The position numbers were made by a program, and so were the translations under genes. The notes under the pieces are model-generated. The model did no database searches and had not been told where the DNA came from. It saw only the letters and a program-made list of their open reading frames with translations. 64,000 nt of DNA from Pyrocephalus nanus (taxonomy: Eukaryota > Chordata > Aves > Passeriformes > Tyrannidae). The stretch is taken from NCBI GenBank assembly GCA_038380795.1, contig CM076269.1, forward strand, positions 4,836,001 to 4,900,000. Reading direction: 5' to 3'. This document shows positions 62,730 through 64,000 of this stretch, piece by piece (position 1 is the stretch's first letter; every line of letters starts with the position of its first letter).

Positions 62730-64000
62730 GTAAGAACTCTTGTTTTGTTCTTTCCAAGCTGTTGGAAGGATAGCCAGATCTCCTGGTCACTACATAACTG
62801 AAGGAGGGTTTTATTTTATTGCTTTAATTTCCTGCCCATTTTTCTTTATTTTCTAGAGTTTGCTGTCAAACTCTAGACTGTCCTTTCCAACCCCGTGTCC
62901 CAAAGGAATGTTGCTGGGATAAGGATTGCACATCAGCAGTGACAGTTCTTTACTTATGATGTTAATAATGTCTCCCTGTATTATAGCTGAAACAATGCTA
63001 GAAAATGGCTTTATGATATAACTGTTTTCCCTGTGCTGTTGGACAGTAAAAGTAAATTTACCTGTTATTTTTATGATATGCCTGCCTGCTACTGGCCTGG
63101 TTGGAAAGTATCTTGTCATCCCACTTGGTTGTCCTCTCTGGGAAAAGTGTATTTGTTGTGATTTTCCATGAGAAACCAAGATTAGCATGAATTTTTAGGT
63201 GGAGGTGAGATTGTGTTTTTTCTGTGTGGCATAGCAACCAAACCAAAGAGGGTAATATAAGGACAGAAACAGCCTTTCTGCTCGGTGCCAGAATTGCATC
63301 TGGTAAATTTAATATAAACATGCATTGGCCCAAACGAGCTTAACTTTAGAATTAGTGGGTTAATATTTCTGCCTGGCAGTTTTCTAGCTGAAATGACAAG
63401 TTTTCCGAGCATTCACAGCTTGTTCAGCAACAATAGAAAGTGTGACAGAGACTGGAAGTTACTGTGGAATATTTCAGCGATCTAACCATACTTTTTGCTA
63501 TCTCAGGAGAGCATAATTTTAACATAAATTAGTAGTCTGGCTAGGACTAGTTGAACTTCTGCAGTGTTTACTGGAATGACAGTGACAGGTTGACTTCAAG
63601 TGAAGAGCTCTTCGGGAAAATTTCTACCAAAGATTGCTAAATGCAATTTAATAGCATTTGTTGAAATCTGACATTAAAGGGAAATTTCCTTTGATCCCTG
63701 TCATGGGAGAGAACCTTTCCATTGCTAATTCCCCTTACTAAAGTCAAATTTCCTTTAGAAATTGTGTGGAGATGTCAAGGTGCCTCATTTCCTTTCTGTA
63801 AGGAGGGCACCCAGAAATGTCAGTGGTGTCTGTTCCGAGACTCGTAGTCAGTGCAGGATTTGGGTTTGCAAAGTTTGCAGCATCTCCTACAACAGCTGAG
63901 TAGCCTAAACTAACTGACCTTCTCCCCCTTTGCTGCTGCTCAGCGTTTTGCAGAATCAGACCTGTCCCTTGCAGGGAGGCAGTTTGGAATGTGATGCTTT
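62730..64000 (+). other. MAST2: MAST2 intron, 5' part (phase 1)
   Basis: Starts with the donor gtaaga and runs past the window end. I found no next exon, which would begin by completing Glu and encode Met-Ala-type sequence leading to the kinase domain. Unique AT-rich sequence; no repeat recognised. Confidence 0.88.

Overview
The window is vertebrate nuclear DNA, most likely avian. It is an AT-rich, intron-dominated stretch with few repeats. The only dispersed repeats I recognise are three truncated CR1 LINE fragments: the 3' end of a CR1 on the + strand near 23.65 kb, and antisense pieces near 25.4 kb and 44.3 kb. I see no SINEs, no bacterial-type genes and no rRNA or CRISPR features. CR1 dominance with low repeat density is typical of birds; turtles and crocodilians also carry CR1, so the class is an inference.

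One gene explains the coding content: the + strand N-terminal part of MAST2 (microtubule-associated serine/threonine kinase 2). Eight constitutive-looking internal exons can be placed to the base: 28228-28319, 34653-34728, 39485-39563, 43473-43627, 51268-51343, 52643-52852, 58617-58718 and 62597-62729. All splice sites that fall inside the window are GT/AG and all phases match from exon to exon. Together they give 923 nt, about 307 residues. They run from the CRTSNRKSL segment, through the Ser/Pro-rich linker, through the MAST pre-kinase domain (DUF1908, PF08926), to just before the kinase domain. The first coding exons lie upstream of the window; the kinase, PDZ and C-terminal regions lie downstream.

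Layout: 1-28.2 kb is the end of a very large upstream intron, holding a small CpG-dense islet at about 3.0-3.4 kb and two CR1 fragments. From 28.2 to 62.7 kb the eight exons are separated by introns of 1.3-7.6 kb. From 62.7 to 64 kb is the start of the next intron.

The most interesting signals are possible alternative MAST2 exons. (1) A 21-nt microexon at 37190-37210 has a good acceptor and donor, is phase 2 on both sides, and would insert SHGHRAD into the linker just before the [10 protein letters not shown] segment. (2) In the CpG islet, an ATG in strong Kozak context at 3186 opens a frame that reaches a consensus gtaagt donor at 3302 in exactly the phase needed to splice to the CRTSNRKSL exon, suggesting an alternative promoter and first exon. 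(3) There is a 111-nt open, in-phase, proline-rich candidate exon at 56345-56455, and a 118-nt candidate poison exon at 33168-33285. These are sequence-based inferences that need RNA or comparative support.
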